Part shown: piece after piece, positions 1 through 7,040 of the stretch | How the letters are laid out: each line of letters opens with the position of its first letter | How positions within the stretch are numbered: position 1 is the stretch's first letter | Source of the DNA: Phycisphaerales bacterium | GTDB taxonomy: Bacteria > Planctomycetota > Phycisphaerae > Phycisphaerales > SM1A02 | Reading direction: 5' to 3' | Length of the DNA: 16,657 nt | Assembly: GCA_030748455.1 (NCBI GenBank) | Contig: JASMLY010000086.1 | Location: 1-16,657 of the forward strand | The notes under the pieces: model-generated | Databases searched by the model: none | Told to the model about the DNA's origin: nothing | Seen by the model: only the letters and a program-made list of their open reading frames with translations | Translations under genes and position numbers: made by a program

Positions 1-240
1 TGACGCAGCATCTCTAATTGAAGCGACTCCAAGGAAAGGAAAAATGACAAGAGGAAGAAGTGCTGTGGCTGTTAGTGGTACCGCCTCGCTCATCCACCAA
101 ATAGCCATCCATGAGAGTGCGGCGAGGGTCATTCGGCCAGCCTCTGAAAAAACAACGCCATCGCCAAACTCAGTAGGTGCAATGAAATAAATCAAGGCTG
201 CGATCAAAGGTCCTGCGAAAAGTCCAATCCATCGAATCAT
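1..240 (-). CDS. SLC13/DASS-family sodium:anion symporter, N-terminal part (runs off window)
   Basis: The first 80 residues of an inner-membrane sodium-coupled carrier of di/tricarboxylates, sulfate or similar anions; the rest lies beyond base 1. A start helix (MIRWIGLFAGPLIAALIYFI) is followed by the segment WMAIWWMSEAVPLTATALLP and then LVIFPFLGV. The pattern W-W-x-(T/S)-E-A-x-P-L-x-x-T-A-L-L-P is the N-terminal signature of the DASS family, so the family call is firm while the substrate is open. Its ATG at 240-238 overlaps the TGA of the upstream SSS symporter in an ATGA tetranucleotide, so the two are probably co-transcribed and translationally coupled. Confidence 0.85.
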   Translation of the reverse strand, partial: MIRWIGLFAGPLIAALIYFIAPTEFGDGVVFSEAGRMTLAALSWMAIWWMSEAVPLTATALLPLVIFPFLGVASIRDAAS

Positions 241-1946
241 GCTTGGTTACTCCTTGCTCGATGGAGAATTTGTAAAAACGGAATAAACAAAATGACCGCA
301 GCGCCAATCAGTGCTCCGCCAAGAATCCACTCGTGGAAAAGTAATTTTCCAGTTCCAAGCAATATACAAAGGAGCAGTGCCATGACAAGTACCCATTCGT
401 ACAATCCAGCACGTAACTCCGCAGGAACTTTTGAAATAGCATTCCATCCAATCCCGCCAATCTGCATTTTGTCATGAAATGCAATAGTGGCATCATTTGG
501 TTCAGTTGAAGTTGCAAATGCAACTGGAATCCACACTGCAGCAACGCCAAACGTCATGATGAGAACGCGAAGTCCGAATAAATCTTTCTCTGGGTCTTGC
601 ACATAATGTAAAACAAGAGTTCCAAAGACAACTGTGGCAATAAGTGACGCAAGTTCAGTTGCAGCATTTACTCTCCACCAGAACCACCGAGCAATCATGA
701 CAGTTCCAATGCCTGCAAAGAACACACCAATAAACTTGAATGCACTGAGAATATCTGGGATCAACTTTGTTGCAACAATTGCAGCCGTCATGATAAACAT
801 CATGGTACACCTAGCCACCCATACATAATGTGTTGGTGGTGCATTGCGGTTGATGTATGGTTCATACACATCATTGACAATATATGACGCGCCCCAGTTG
901 AGGTGCGTGTCGATCGTGCTCATAAATGCAGCAAGCATTGCTGCAACCATGATTCCTTTTAGACCTGCTGGTAAGAATTGATCGATCATTAAGGGGAAGA
1001 CATGTTCAGAGTCTTCGACCTCTGGGAAATAGATAAGTGAAAGTATTCCCACAATAATCCATGGCCAGGGGCGCAAGACATAATGTAAAAACGCGTACCA
1101 AAGGAATGCAAGTTTTGCGTCCCGTTCATTTCTTGTTGCAAGGAGTCGCTGAACGGAATACCCTTTTCCGGGGGCGGATGCCCACCACAACACCATGACA
1201 TAGACAACAAATGTAAAGAGTGGCCAGCTGATTTCATCATAGCGGGGGAAAAATTGTAAGAGTTCCGGTTTGAAATGAGGCGTTTGGGCGAGTTTCGCCA
1301 TAAGACCTTCACCACCAGAAGCATCGGTGTACGCGATAATTGCAAGGCCAATTGATCCAATCATTGCTAAACCAAATTGCACGATGTCAGTGTAGACAAC
1401 CCCGTATAAACCAGACATTGCAGAATAAAGTAGACCAACTAGTCCAAGAACAAGTAGAACAATCCACGTGTGTTGCGGATCAATGCCAAGGAGCACCGTT
1501 GTGATTTTGACCATTGCAAGGGTGACCGCAGCCATCACGACGCAGTTTACGAATATGCCTTGGAAGAAAGATTTGAAAATGCGAAGCAACGTTGTAATTG
1601 GTCCATTGCCATATCGAAGTTGCACAAACTCGACGTCAGTAATGACTTCGCTTCGTCGCCAAAGGCGGGCGAAAATAGTTGCGGTTGCAACTTGGCCGAT
1701 GAGTACGCTCCACCAGAACCAGTTAGAGGCGATCCCTTCGTCTCTACTCATTGCTGAAACGAAGACGGGTGTGTCGGCTGCAAAAGTTGTGGCGACAATT
1801 GATGTCCCTGCGACAAACCAGCCTAGTGATCTTCCTGCAACGAAAAAGTTTGTTGTCCCCTTGCTCGCTTTCTTCGTAAACCAAATTCCGATCCCTATGG
1901 CTGAAACTATGTACAGAGCAACAATAATCCAATCAATGGGGGCCAT
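237..1946 (-). CDS. Sodium:solute symporter (SSS/SLC5 family)
   Basis: A 569-residue multi-spanning inner-membrane protein, a normal length for SSS transporters, which couple uptake of sugars, amino acids or other organics to sodium. It has an N-out start (MAPIDWIIVALYIV), then the family's early segment with TNFFVAGRSLGWFVAGTSIV and the loop FAADTPVFVSAMSRDEGIAS before NWFWWS. About 13 hydrophobic helices follow, including LLYSAMSGLYGVVYTDIVQF in the middle, a standard SSS region, and AAMLAAFMSTIDTHLNWGAS. The substrate cannot be read from the sequence. The ATG at 1946 has no clear ribosome site and lies only 22 bases from the divergent ferredoxin start, so its promoter must sit within that gene or near its start. 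It overlaps the SLC13 gene by four bases. Confidence 0.93.
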   Translation of the reverse strand: MAPIDWIIVALYIVSAIGIGIWFTKKASKGTTNFFVAGRSLGWFVAGTSIVATTFAADTPVFVSAMSRDEGIASNWFWWSVLIGQVATATIFARLWRRSEVITDVEFVQLRYGNGPITTLLRIFKSFFQGIFVNCVVMAAVTLAMVKITTVLLGIDPQHTWIVLLVLGLVGLLYSAMSGLYGVVYTDIVQFGLAMIGSIGLAIIAYTDASGGEGLMAKLAQTPHFKPELLQFFPRYDEISWPLFTFVVYVMVLWWASAPGKGYSVQRLLATRNERDAKLAFLWYAFLHYVLRPWPWIIVGILSLIYFPEVEDSEHVFPLMIDQFLPAGLKGIMVAAMLAAFMSTIDTHLNWGASYIVNDVYEPYINRNAPPTHYVWVARCTMMFIMTAAIVATKLIPDILSAFKFIGVFFAGIGTVMIARWFWWRVNAATELASLIATVVFGTLVLHYVQDPEKDLFGLRVLIMTFGVAAVWIPVAFATSTEPNDATIAFHDKMQIGGIGWNAISKVPAELRAGLYEWVLVMALLLCILLGTGKLLFHEWILGGALIGAAVILFIPFLQILHRARSNQA

Positions 1947-1968
1947 GGTTCACTGTACGATACTCGAT

Positions 1969-2568
1969 ATGGGTAAAGATGAACGCATCTCAAGGCGCGG
2001 AATGTTACGCGGTGATTGGTTTAAGAAACTTCGTGACCGAGGTGCCGAGTTGATAAAAGAAGAGAAGGAAGAGGAGTTCAGAATCGTCTCACCCGTTGGG
2101 CAAGCACGCAGAGGAAGTTCGCATCTTCATAGACCTCCACATGCAATACCAGAACCCGAGTTTATGGCAGGCTGTACCAAATGTGACGCCTGCATCGAAG
2201 CGTGTGAACCGCACGCAATTTTCCGAGCACCAGAAAGCAATGGGAACACTGCCGGAACTCCAATCATCGATTCTTCTGGGCAACCTTGTATCATGTGCGA
2301 GGATATGCCATGTGTTCCTGCATGTGAAGTTGGTGTGCTGCGACTGGATGCACCAGTTGCCATGGGGTTAGCGAAAATTGATTCGATTGCGTGTCTTGCG
2401 TTTCGCGGCACCGTTTGCACAGTTTGCGTAGAACAGTGTCCAGTCGATCATTGCATGACGATGGAAGCGGGTCGGCCCAAGATTGACGACGAACTTTGCA
2501 CCGGTTGCGGCGTTTGCCTCTACGTTTGTCCTGCTCCTGGTCCCGCAATACACCTTCTCCCCACATAA
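1969..2568 (+). CDS. napF: NapF-like ferredoxin, up to four [4Fe-4S] clusters
   Basis: A 199-residue cytoplasmic iron-sulfur protein of the NapF type, which in periplasmic nitrate reductase systems assists assembly or electron supply of NapA. Four cysteine groups are visible: C69/72/75/79 (CTKCDACIEACEP), C107/110/115/119 (CIMCEDMPCVPAC), C142/150/153/157 and C177/180/183/187 (CTGCGVCLYVCP). The opening SRRGMLRGDW and the ACLAFRGTVC segment match the corresponding stretches of E. coli NapF as I recall it, which favours NapF over NapG/MauM. I chose ATG 1969 because it puts SRRG at residue 8, as in NapF proteins; ATG 1945 would add MVHCTILD and would overlap the divergent symporter start. It converges on the napB-like gene, with a hairpin between. 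Confidence 0.85.
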   Translation: MGKDERISRRGMLRGDWFKKLRDRGAELIKEEKEEEFRIVSPVGQARRGSSHLHRPPHAIPEPEFMAGCTKCDACIEACEPHAIFRAPESNGNTAGTPIIDSSGQPCIMCEDMPCVPACEVGVLRLDAPVAMGLAKIDSIACLAFRGTVCTVCVEQCPVDHCMTMEAGRPKIDDELCTGCGVCLYVCPAPGPAIHLLPT

Positions 2569-2571
2569 ACT

Positions 2572-2601
2572 AACCCCCAGTTAATTTCTTAACCGGGGGT
2601 T
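2572..2601. terminator. Strong hairpin between convergent napF and napB
   Basis: The arms 2572-2584 and 2589-2601 pair over 13 positions with a single A/C mismatch, around the loop TTTC. Each arm carries an AACCCCC/GGGGGTT block. It lies 3 bases after the napF stop and 28 bases after the napB stop, where a shared bidirectional terminator is expected. Neither side is followed by a long T-run, so it may act as a bidirectional or factor-assisted terminator or as an mRNA 3' end stabiliser. Confidence 0.65.
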
Positions 2602-2629
2602 GTGTAACTTCACATGAATAGGTAACAAA

Positions 2630-3259
2630 CTAATTCATGAGGAAAGAAGTGGGCGTGTGGCATTGGATGCAATTGCGGCGTTCCGGATGGTCGGTGAGTA
2701 AACCGCTGTAACCCTGCGATCCATGGCATGCGATGCAATTTGTTCGCATGAATAATTCGTGCGGCATTGTTGGAGGTGCACCTTCAAAAGAGCGTTCTCC
2801 TCCAAGCAGAGGTTCTAGACCTGCGAACGTGTTTGGAATCACTGCTACTTCACCGATGAAATCACTTTCGCCTTCGATATGACACTGCACACAGTTTGTA
2901 AGATCTGGGTGTGGTATTGCACGAGCAATTTTTTTGCCCATTGTGAACCCTTGCCCATGGCAATCGAGACACGATTTATTGTCTCCATACGATGCTGCGT
3001 GTGGCATCACGGGTGGAGCACCATCAAAACTCCGGTGTTCCATTCGTTTGCCAAGTGTTTCTTCACGAGATTCATTTGGTGTTCTATACCCACGAATCTT
3101 TAAGTCGCTTGCTTCCGCTGGTGTATGCAACCATCGTTCTTGTGACATTTCAGTCGAGGCGTCGTTTTGCACAGGTGGTGCAATGTGTGCAGCAGTTGCT
3201 GCAAGCAAGAACACGCCTACGCCAATGATCCAAATTGAATGTTGTTTTCTGAAATTCAT
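2630..3259 (-). CDS. napB: NapB-like periplasmic cytochrome c with four haem sites (internal duplication)
   Basis: A 209-residue exported c-type cytochrome, the small electron-transfer partner of periplasmic nitrate reductase. Residues 9-25 form a signal or anchor helix. Four CxxCH sites are present at 97-101, 123-127, 175-179 and 197-201, whereas ordinary NapB has two. RSF(D/E)GAPPxMPH occurs at 76-87 and again at 156-167, and HPxxxNCxQCH closes each unit, so the protein is a tandem duplication of the di-haem unit, with the second copy shorter at its C-terminus. Histidines 87, 117, 167 and 191 are candidate distal ligands. The start at 3259 is fixed by an AAGGAGG site that overlaps the napA stop codon; napA precedes it by 10 bases on the same strand. 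Confidence 0.88.
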   Translation of the reverse strand: MNFRKQHSIWIIGVGVFLLAATAAHIAPPVQNDASTEMSQERWLHTPAEASDLKIRGYRTPNESREETLGKRMEHRSFDGAPPVMPHAASYGDNKSCLDCHGQGFTMGKKIARAIPHPDLTNCVQCHIEGESDFIGEVAVIPNTFAGLEPLLGGERSFEGAPPTMPHELFMRTNCIACHGSQGYSGLLTDHPERRNCIQCHTPTSFLMN

Positions 3260-3264
3260 GGTAG

Positions 3265-3271
3265 CCTCCTT
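3265..3271 (-). promoter_or_regulatory. Shine-Dalgarno site of the napB-like gene
   Basis: On the minus strand this reads AAGGAGG, five bases before the ATG at 3259, and overlaps the TAA of the napA fragment. It fixes the cytochrome start inside a longer open frame that runs upstream to 3340, and it suggests coupled translation of napA and napB. Confidence 0.85.
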
Positions 3272-4190
3272 ACGCTTTCTTGATGCGAGCGGCGCACTTT
3301 TTGTAGTCCGGTTGTTTTGAAATCGGACATATCGCATCAAGCGTCAAATTATTCACAAGTTGCTTTTCGTCAAAGAATGGGATAAAGATAGAACCCTTTG
3401 GTGGCTCTCCTCGTCCTCCTATCCAAGCAGGTAGTGTTAGAGAACCACGAAGCGTTTCTACAACCACATCATTTCCTGATCGAACACCAAGTTCTAGTGC
3501 ATCTGCGCTGTTAAGTTCGACATAACAATCGGGCATGGCTCTACGAAGTTCACTCACCCTGTTGGTCATTGAACCTGTGTGCCATTGTTCTAGAACTCTG
3601 CCGGTACAAAGCCACATTGGATATTCTGGAGTAGGCGGTTCTGGATGCGCTTCATAAGGGCGAGACCAAATTTGTGCTCTATGGTTTTTTGTCTTTGAAT
3701 TGTAGAAATCAATTTCACGCCCTTCTTCGACGAACGGATCATCAAAACCACTGAATCTGTACCGTGTTTCTCGCCAAGTTCCATCTGGTTGTTGAACCAC
3801 TGGCCAGCGTAATCCACGAGTTTTCACGAGTTCATCATAGGGAGCAACGTTCTTTTTCTTCATGAACGTAAATGGTCGGTATTCTTCGTAAAGAGCACGA
3901 TCGACGTTCATGTCGTAATACCGGTCCCAATCCCAAGCGGGGAATTCGCTACCTTGTTCGTCAAGGACAGTGAAGATGAACGTACCATCTTTGTCCTTCA
4001 TGCCTTCAAAGCCACGGTCGAAGAGTTCCTTACTCACGGCGATCACTTGCCAAACATCGTCACGTGCATCACCTGGTGGATCTACTTGTTTGAACCACTG
4101 TTGCGTTCTTCGCTCAGAGTTCCCAAAGATGCCGTTCTTTTCAACCCACATTGCAGATGGCAACACAAGGTCAGCAGCTTCAGTTGTTGA
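3270..4190 (-). pseudogene. napA: Periplasmic nitrate reductase catalytic subunit, C-terminal third only (truncated napA)
   Basis: About 305 residues that match the end of NapA, the Mo-bisMGD enzyme reducing nitrate to nitrite in the periplasm (about 830 residues in E. coli). Recognisable NapA segments are TTEAADLVLPSAMWVEKNG, FGNSERRTQQWF, RGLRWPVV, WLCTGRVLEQWHTGSMTNRV, PFFDEKQLVNNLTLDA and the terminal SKQPDYKKCA. The entire N-terminal two thirds is missing: Tat signal, [4Fe-4S] domain, molybdenum-ligating cysteine and most of the cofactor-binding body. NapA similarity stops at about 4185-4190; the frame stays open to a TAG at 4248-4250 but no longer reads as NapA. A GTG at 4166 could start a 298-residue product, which could not bind the cofactor normally. 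I read it as a gene remnant, or one side of a rearrangement or assembly joint. Confidence 0.85.
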
Positions 4191-4302
4191 TCGAGAGGAA
4201 TCTGAGTTGTTTGGGGCGCACCTCTTAGGGTTGGACGTTGATGCGTACTATTCGCGTATGTGTGAGATCGCTGACGAGTTTCAAGCAAAACAATCGCTGT
4301 AA
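4189..4302 (+). pseudogene. Possible C-terminal remnant of an unidentified protein
   Basis: On the plus strand, starting where napA similarity ends, the sequence reads as a plausible protein tail of about 37 residues: DREESELFGAHLLGLDVDAY, then YSRMCEIADEFQAKQSL and a TAA at 4300-4302. The composition (acidic and amphipathic, no low complexity) is protein-like, while the same frame further upstream runs antisense to napA and looks like noise. This suggests the 3' end of another gene joined tail-to-middle with napA. I do not recognise the family. It could also be a chance open frame, since it is short. Confidence 0.35.
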
Positions 4303-4323
4303 AAAGCATGAAAGACGTCTCTT

Positions 4324-4375
4324 TTAACAAAGATTTGCTTAAAACAGGATATCGAGAGTTACAATACTTTGTTAA
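4324..4375. repeat. Perfect 9-base inverted repeat flanking the rrf2 promoter region
   Basis: TTAACAAAG at 4324-4332 is repeated in inverse as CTTTGTTAA at 4367-4375, 34 bases apart. The arms bracket a candidate promoter and end 9 bases before the regulator's ATG. Such placement fits a pair of operator half-sites or a looping element, possibly for autoregulation. It does not resemble a known IscR or NsrR site that I can name. Confidence 0.5.
4335..4365 (+). promoter_or_regulatory. Candidate promoter of the Rrf2 regulator gene
   Basis: TACAAT at 4360-4365 is a good -10 hexamer. The only -35 candidate, TTGCTT at 4335-4340, leaves a 19-base spacer, longer than usual. Transcription would begin near 4372 and give a leader of about 13 bases with no ribosome site. 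The element lies inside the 9-base inverted repeat. Confidence 0.4.
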
Positions 4376-4384
4376 TATATTCAC

Positions 4385-4777
4385 ATGATCGGAAGAAATG
4401 CCCAGTTAGGCATTGCGGCCTTAGTCGTGCTCTCTAAAAGTGAAGGGAGATTGTCTGCGACCGAGATTGCGGAAGCGTCAGGCTTAAGCGGACCATCCGT
4501 TGCCAAGGTTCTCTCTTCCCTTCGGTCAGCAAACGTTATTGACAGCATCCCAGGCCCTGGAGGTGGTTTTATGCTAGCGAAAGCTCCAGAGGAGATTTCG
4601 GTGCTCTCAATTTGTGATTTCTTTGAATCGGAAACCGCGATGCCTGATCCCTGCGCCATCACATGTGGTTGCAGCGAAGAAACGCCGTGCAAAGTGTGTG
4701 AAGCGCTCGTTCAAGTAGACTCTCTTCGAATGGACACATTGCGAGAAATGAATATCGCTCAGATCGCCGCTGTGTAA
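4385..4777 (+). CDS. Rrf2-family transcription regulator with IscR-type cysteine spacing
   Basis: A 130-residue DNA-binding regulator. Residues 24-50 form the winged-helix recognition region (SATEIAEASGLSGPSVAKVL) and PGPGGGFMLAKAPEEISVL is the Rrf2 wing and following strand. Cysteines 90, 96 and 102 keep the C-x5-C-x5-C spacing of IscR (C92/C98/C104), with extra cysteines at 94 and 105. It therefore probably binds an iron-sulfur cluster and senses cluster status, oxygen or nitric oxide; NsrR and RirA are relatives. Standing next to nitrate reductase genes, a role in nitrogen-oxide response is plausible but unproved. ATG 4385 has no Shine-Dalgarno site. It is shorter than IscR because the C-terminal tail is reduced. 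Confidence 0.9.
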   Translation: MIGRNAQLGIAALVVLSKSEGRLSATEIAEASGLSGPSVAKVLSSLRSANVIDSIPGPGGGFMLAKAPEEISVLSICDFFESETAMPDPCAITCGCSEETPCKVCEALVQVDSLRMDTLREMNIAQIAAV

Positions 4778-4881
4778 CCACCCACAGATTTTACCCATCC
4801 ACAATTGAAAGTGACGCTCACTCGTAGGCTGAAAGGCACGGCGGGGTTCTATTTTTGGGGGGAGTGAATTATGCTACACAG

Positions 4882-6018
4882 ATGATGATATCGAAGCGAT
4901 TGGAGCCATTTGGTGAAACGGTGTTTGCAACATGGTCAAGACTTGCAGTGGAGCACGATGCAATCAATTTGGGACAGGGATTTCCAGATTTTCAAGCACC
5001 CGAATTCGTGAAAGAAGCCGCCATTAAAGCGATTAGGGATGGGGAGAATCAATACTCCCGTTCAGCGGGTCACCCAAAACTCGTTGAAGCCGTTGCCGAT
5101 ACGTTTGAAATCCCAGTCGAGGCAATGGAAGAAGTGACTGTGACCTGTGGCTCAACTGAGACGATCGCTGCTGTTCTATTGGGATTGATCAATCCAGGAG
5201 ATGAGGTCATTATCATCGAGCCGTTCTACGATTCCTATCAAGCATGTCTCTCTATGGCAGGAGCGAATGTCAACATCGTCACACTCCATGCACCAGATTT
5301 CACACTAGATGAAGAAGAATTGCGGGCGGCTTTTACAGACCAAACGAAAATGATCATCTTGAACTCTCCGCACAATCCAACTGGTCGGGTACTTCATCGA
5401 GAAGAGTTATCGTTGATCGCCGCTCTAGCGATACAGCATGATACGATTGTCCTAAGTGACGAGGTCTACGACAAACTTGTTCTCACAGGTGAACACATTC
5501 CAATCGCAACATTGCCCGAGATGAAAGATCGAACGATCACTTTACGATCACTTGGGAAGGTCTTTTCAGTCACAGGTTGGAAAATTGGATGGGCGGTTGC
5601 ACCAAAACATCTCACCAATGCAATTCGACAAGCACACCAATTTTTGACATTCTGTGCAGCCACACCGCTGCAAGTTGCAGCAGCAGAAGCACTTAGAGCG
5701 CCAGACAGGTACTACACGTCATATACAAACGAATATCGTCAACGACGAGATCTGCTCGTTGAGGGGCTTCGCAGCGTTGGATTCAATGTCCACACGCCTG
5801 AGGGGACCTACTTTGTCCTTGCGGATCACACACCCTTTGGCTTTGGTGATGACCTTGCGTTTTGCCACCATCTTGTGAAAGAAGCTCGAGTCGTCGGCAT
5901 TCCACCCACAGCCTTCTATGCCAAGAGTACTGAAGGGAAGGGGTTGGTTCGTTTTGCCTTCTGCAAAAGCCTAGAAACGCTAAAAAACGCTGTAGAACGC
6001 TTGCAGGTGTTAGCCTGA
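4882..6018 (+). CDS. PLP-dependent aminotransferase, class I/II (aspartate/kynurenine/methionine type)
   Basis: A 378-residue fold-type I transaminase of the cytoplasm, moving an amino group between an amino acid and a 2-oxo acid. Early INLGQGFPDF and YSRSAGHPKL are typical of the kynurenine/glutamine aminotransferase branch. NSPHNPTGRV contains the PLP-contacting Asn (about 165), SDEVYDKL the Asp/Tyr pair (about 193 and 196), RSLGKVFSVTGWKIGW the Schiff-base lysine (about K226), and the C-terminal VRFAFCKS the carboxylate-binding arginine. The exact substrate is not readable. Start: ATG 4882 precedes another ATG at 4885, and the family normally opens near here; upstream GTG 4864 and TTG 4855 are in frame and less likely. 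A G-rich GGGGGGAG block lies about 18 bases upstream, too far for a normal ribosome site. Confidence 0.92.
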   Translation: MMISKRLEPFGETVFATWSRLAVEHDAINLGQGFPDFQAPEFVKEAAIKAIRDGENQYSRSAGHPKLVEAVADTFEIPVEAMEEVTVTCGSTETIAAVLLGLINPGDEVIIIEPFYDSYQACLSMAGANVNIVTLHAPDFTLDEEELRAAFTDQTKMIILNSPHNPTGRVLHREELSLIAALAIQHDTIVLSDEVYDKLVLTGEHIPIATLPEMKDRTITLRSLGKVFSVTGWKIGWAVAPKHLTNAIRQAHQFLTFCAATPLQVAAAEALRAPDRYYTSYTNEYRQRRDLLVEGLRSVGFNVHTPEGTYFVLADHTPFGFGDDLAFCHHLVKEARVVGIPPTAFYAKSTEGKGLVRFAFCKSLETLKNAVERLQVLA

Positions 6019-6042
6019 TCAACACATCGTCGGGTACAGGGG

Positions 6043-6071
6043 TTGGCTTGAACCGAGACTTTTGCTATGAT
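6043..6071 (+). promoter_or_regulatory. Promoter of rplU
   Basis: TTGGCT at 6043-6048 and TATGAT at 6066-6071 are separated by 17 bases, and TG at 6063-6064 gives an extended -10 (TGCTATGAT). Transcription from about 6078 would give a 25-base leader containing the AGGAG ribosome site at 6091-6095. Confidence 0.6.
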
Positions 6072-6102
6072 GCAACGTTCCCCAAAGGACAGGAGCTCTC
6101 AG

Positions 6103-6471
6103 ATGTACGCAATTATCGAAGATAGTGGAACGCAAATTAAACTTACCTCAGGCGATGTCCTTGACGTCGATCTCCGCGATTGTACTGATGGCGACACGTT
6201 GACATTTGACAAAGTTCTTATGATTGGTGGAGAGGGTGAACCAACACTCGGAACTCCCTACGTAGACGGCGCAACAGTCGCAGCTGAAGTGATTGAAGAA
6301 TTCAAAGGTGAAAAGCTTGATATCATCAAGTTCAAACGTCGTAAAGGATATCGGCGAAAAACCGGTCACCGACAGCGATACCTTCGAATCAAAGTGGGCG
6401 AAATCTCTGCAAGTGCGAAGAAGAAAACCACGAAGAAGAAAACTACGAAAAAAGCTGATTCAGACGCGTAA
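6103..6471 (+). CDS. rplU: Large-subunit ribosomal protein bL21
   Basis: A 122-residue 50S protein that binds 23S rRNA. It opens with MYAIIEDSGTQIKL, the family's N-terminal strand, and ends its core with KFKRRKGYRRKTGHRQRYLR, the rRNA-binding loop that defines bL21. Beyond about residue 104 it carries a lysine/threonine tail (SASAKKKTTKKKTTKKADSD) longer than the E. coli protein (103 residues). ATG 6103 is chosen because AGGAG at 6091-6095 is seven bases ahead and the family starts with MYA; an in-frame ATG at 6067 overlaps the -10 promoter element. Most bacteria have rpmA (bL27) directly after it; here the next gene is convergent and unrelated. Confidence 0.97.
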   Translation: MYAIIEDSGTQIKLTSGDVLDVDLRDCTDGDTLTFDKVLMIGGEGEPTLGTPYVDGATVAAEVIEEFKGEKLDIIKFKRRKGYRRKTGHRQRYLRIKVGEISASAKKKTTKKKTTKKADSDA

Positions 6472-6473
6472 GC

Positions 6474-7040
6474 TTACTCTTCTATAAAAGAATATTGTCT
6501 CGCGTGGGCTGCGATTTTACGTGCGAGTTTTGGATTTGCTTTCGCGTAAATATGCCCGCGCATTGTCGAAGGAGTCATCAAATCTAAAAAGTTTGGGGAG
6601 GAAGATTGAAGTTCGACGGTGGCATCTTCCATCAGAATTGAGAGCCCCTCTTCAGGTGAACCGGAGGGCCAGCCGTACCCCGCTCCGATATACACCCCAA
6701 CTTCATCACCAGAAAAAACGTATTGTGTGATTGTGATATTCGTGGATGTAGAAGCCAATGGAGTTTTACCAGGCATTGGGATCCAAAGAACCTGCATTCG
6801 AGTGATCTGACCAGATTCAAACTCGCCACTTTCAAGTTGCGGTACTGGTATGTTCGTTGCCCAGAGTTCTCCCTCTGTTGTAGTACTTGGCATTGCTGCT
6901 GCAATTGTAGAGTCGCAATGAAGCTGGAGTTGTTCTGGACCAAGTGAGTGGAGTTCCAATCCTTGATCTTGCCCGAGGAAACTCCCGTTCGTGCAGCCAT
7001 AACAAAGAAAAAAAAGAGCAAGTGTGCTAGTTCGAAGCAT
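6474..7040 (-). CDS. Putative lipoprotein of unknown function
   Basis: An exported protein of 188 residues that I do not recognise. The N-terminus MLRTSTLALFFLCYGC is a short signal peptide ending in a cysteine at 16, with LCYGC as an imperfect lipobox (Cys instead of Leu at -3). The remainder is soluble and rich in beta-prone, Ser/Thr and Glu segments, with a Gly-rich stretch GVYIGAGYGWPSGSP and a basic C-terminus. ATG 7040 is preferred because it places the signal peptide at the very start; ATG 7068-7070 is in frame further upstream. The start overlaps the end of the pseudo-amidohydrolase gene by 14 bases, so the two are likely an operon. Its stop abuts that of rplU in the palindrome TAAGCTTA (6469-6476). 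Confidence 0.75.
   Translation of the reverse strand: MLRTSTLALFFLCYGCTNGSFLGQDQGLELHSLGPEQLQLHCDSTIAAAMPSTTTEGELWATNIPVPQLESGEFESGQITRMQVLWIPMPGKTPLASTSTNITITQYVFSGDEVGVYIGAGYGWPSGSPEEGLSILMEDATVELQSSSPNFLDLMTPSTMRGHIYAKANPKLARKIAAHARQYSFIEE

Noticed and set aside
1944..1947. CATG shared as start codon by the divergent symporter and a longer ferredoxin frame starting at 1945
   Set aside because: NapF proteins place SRRG close to the N-terminus, which fits ATG 1969; the extra eight residues from 1945 look unconserved.
3270..3340. N-terminal extension of the cytochrome frame upstream of 3259
   Set aside because: It overlaps the napA 3' end, lacks signal-peptide character, and the AAGGAGG site at 3265-3271 points to 3259.
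4810..4822. Small hairpin AGTGA-CGC-TCACT after the Rrf2 gene
   Set aside because: Five base pairs with no T-run; not enough for a terminator call.
4855..4881. Earlier TTG or GTG starts for the aminotransferase
   Set aside because: The added residues MGGVNYATQ do not resemble the family N-terminus, and a TATGCT stretch at 4870-4875 could be promoter rather than coding sequence; the ATG at 4882 fits better.
6469..6476. Palindrome TAAGCTTA at the rplU/lipoprotein junction
   Set aside because: It is simply the two convergent TAA stops joined by two bases; too short for a terminator or operator claim.
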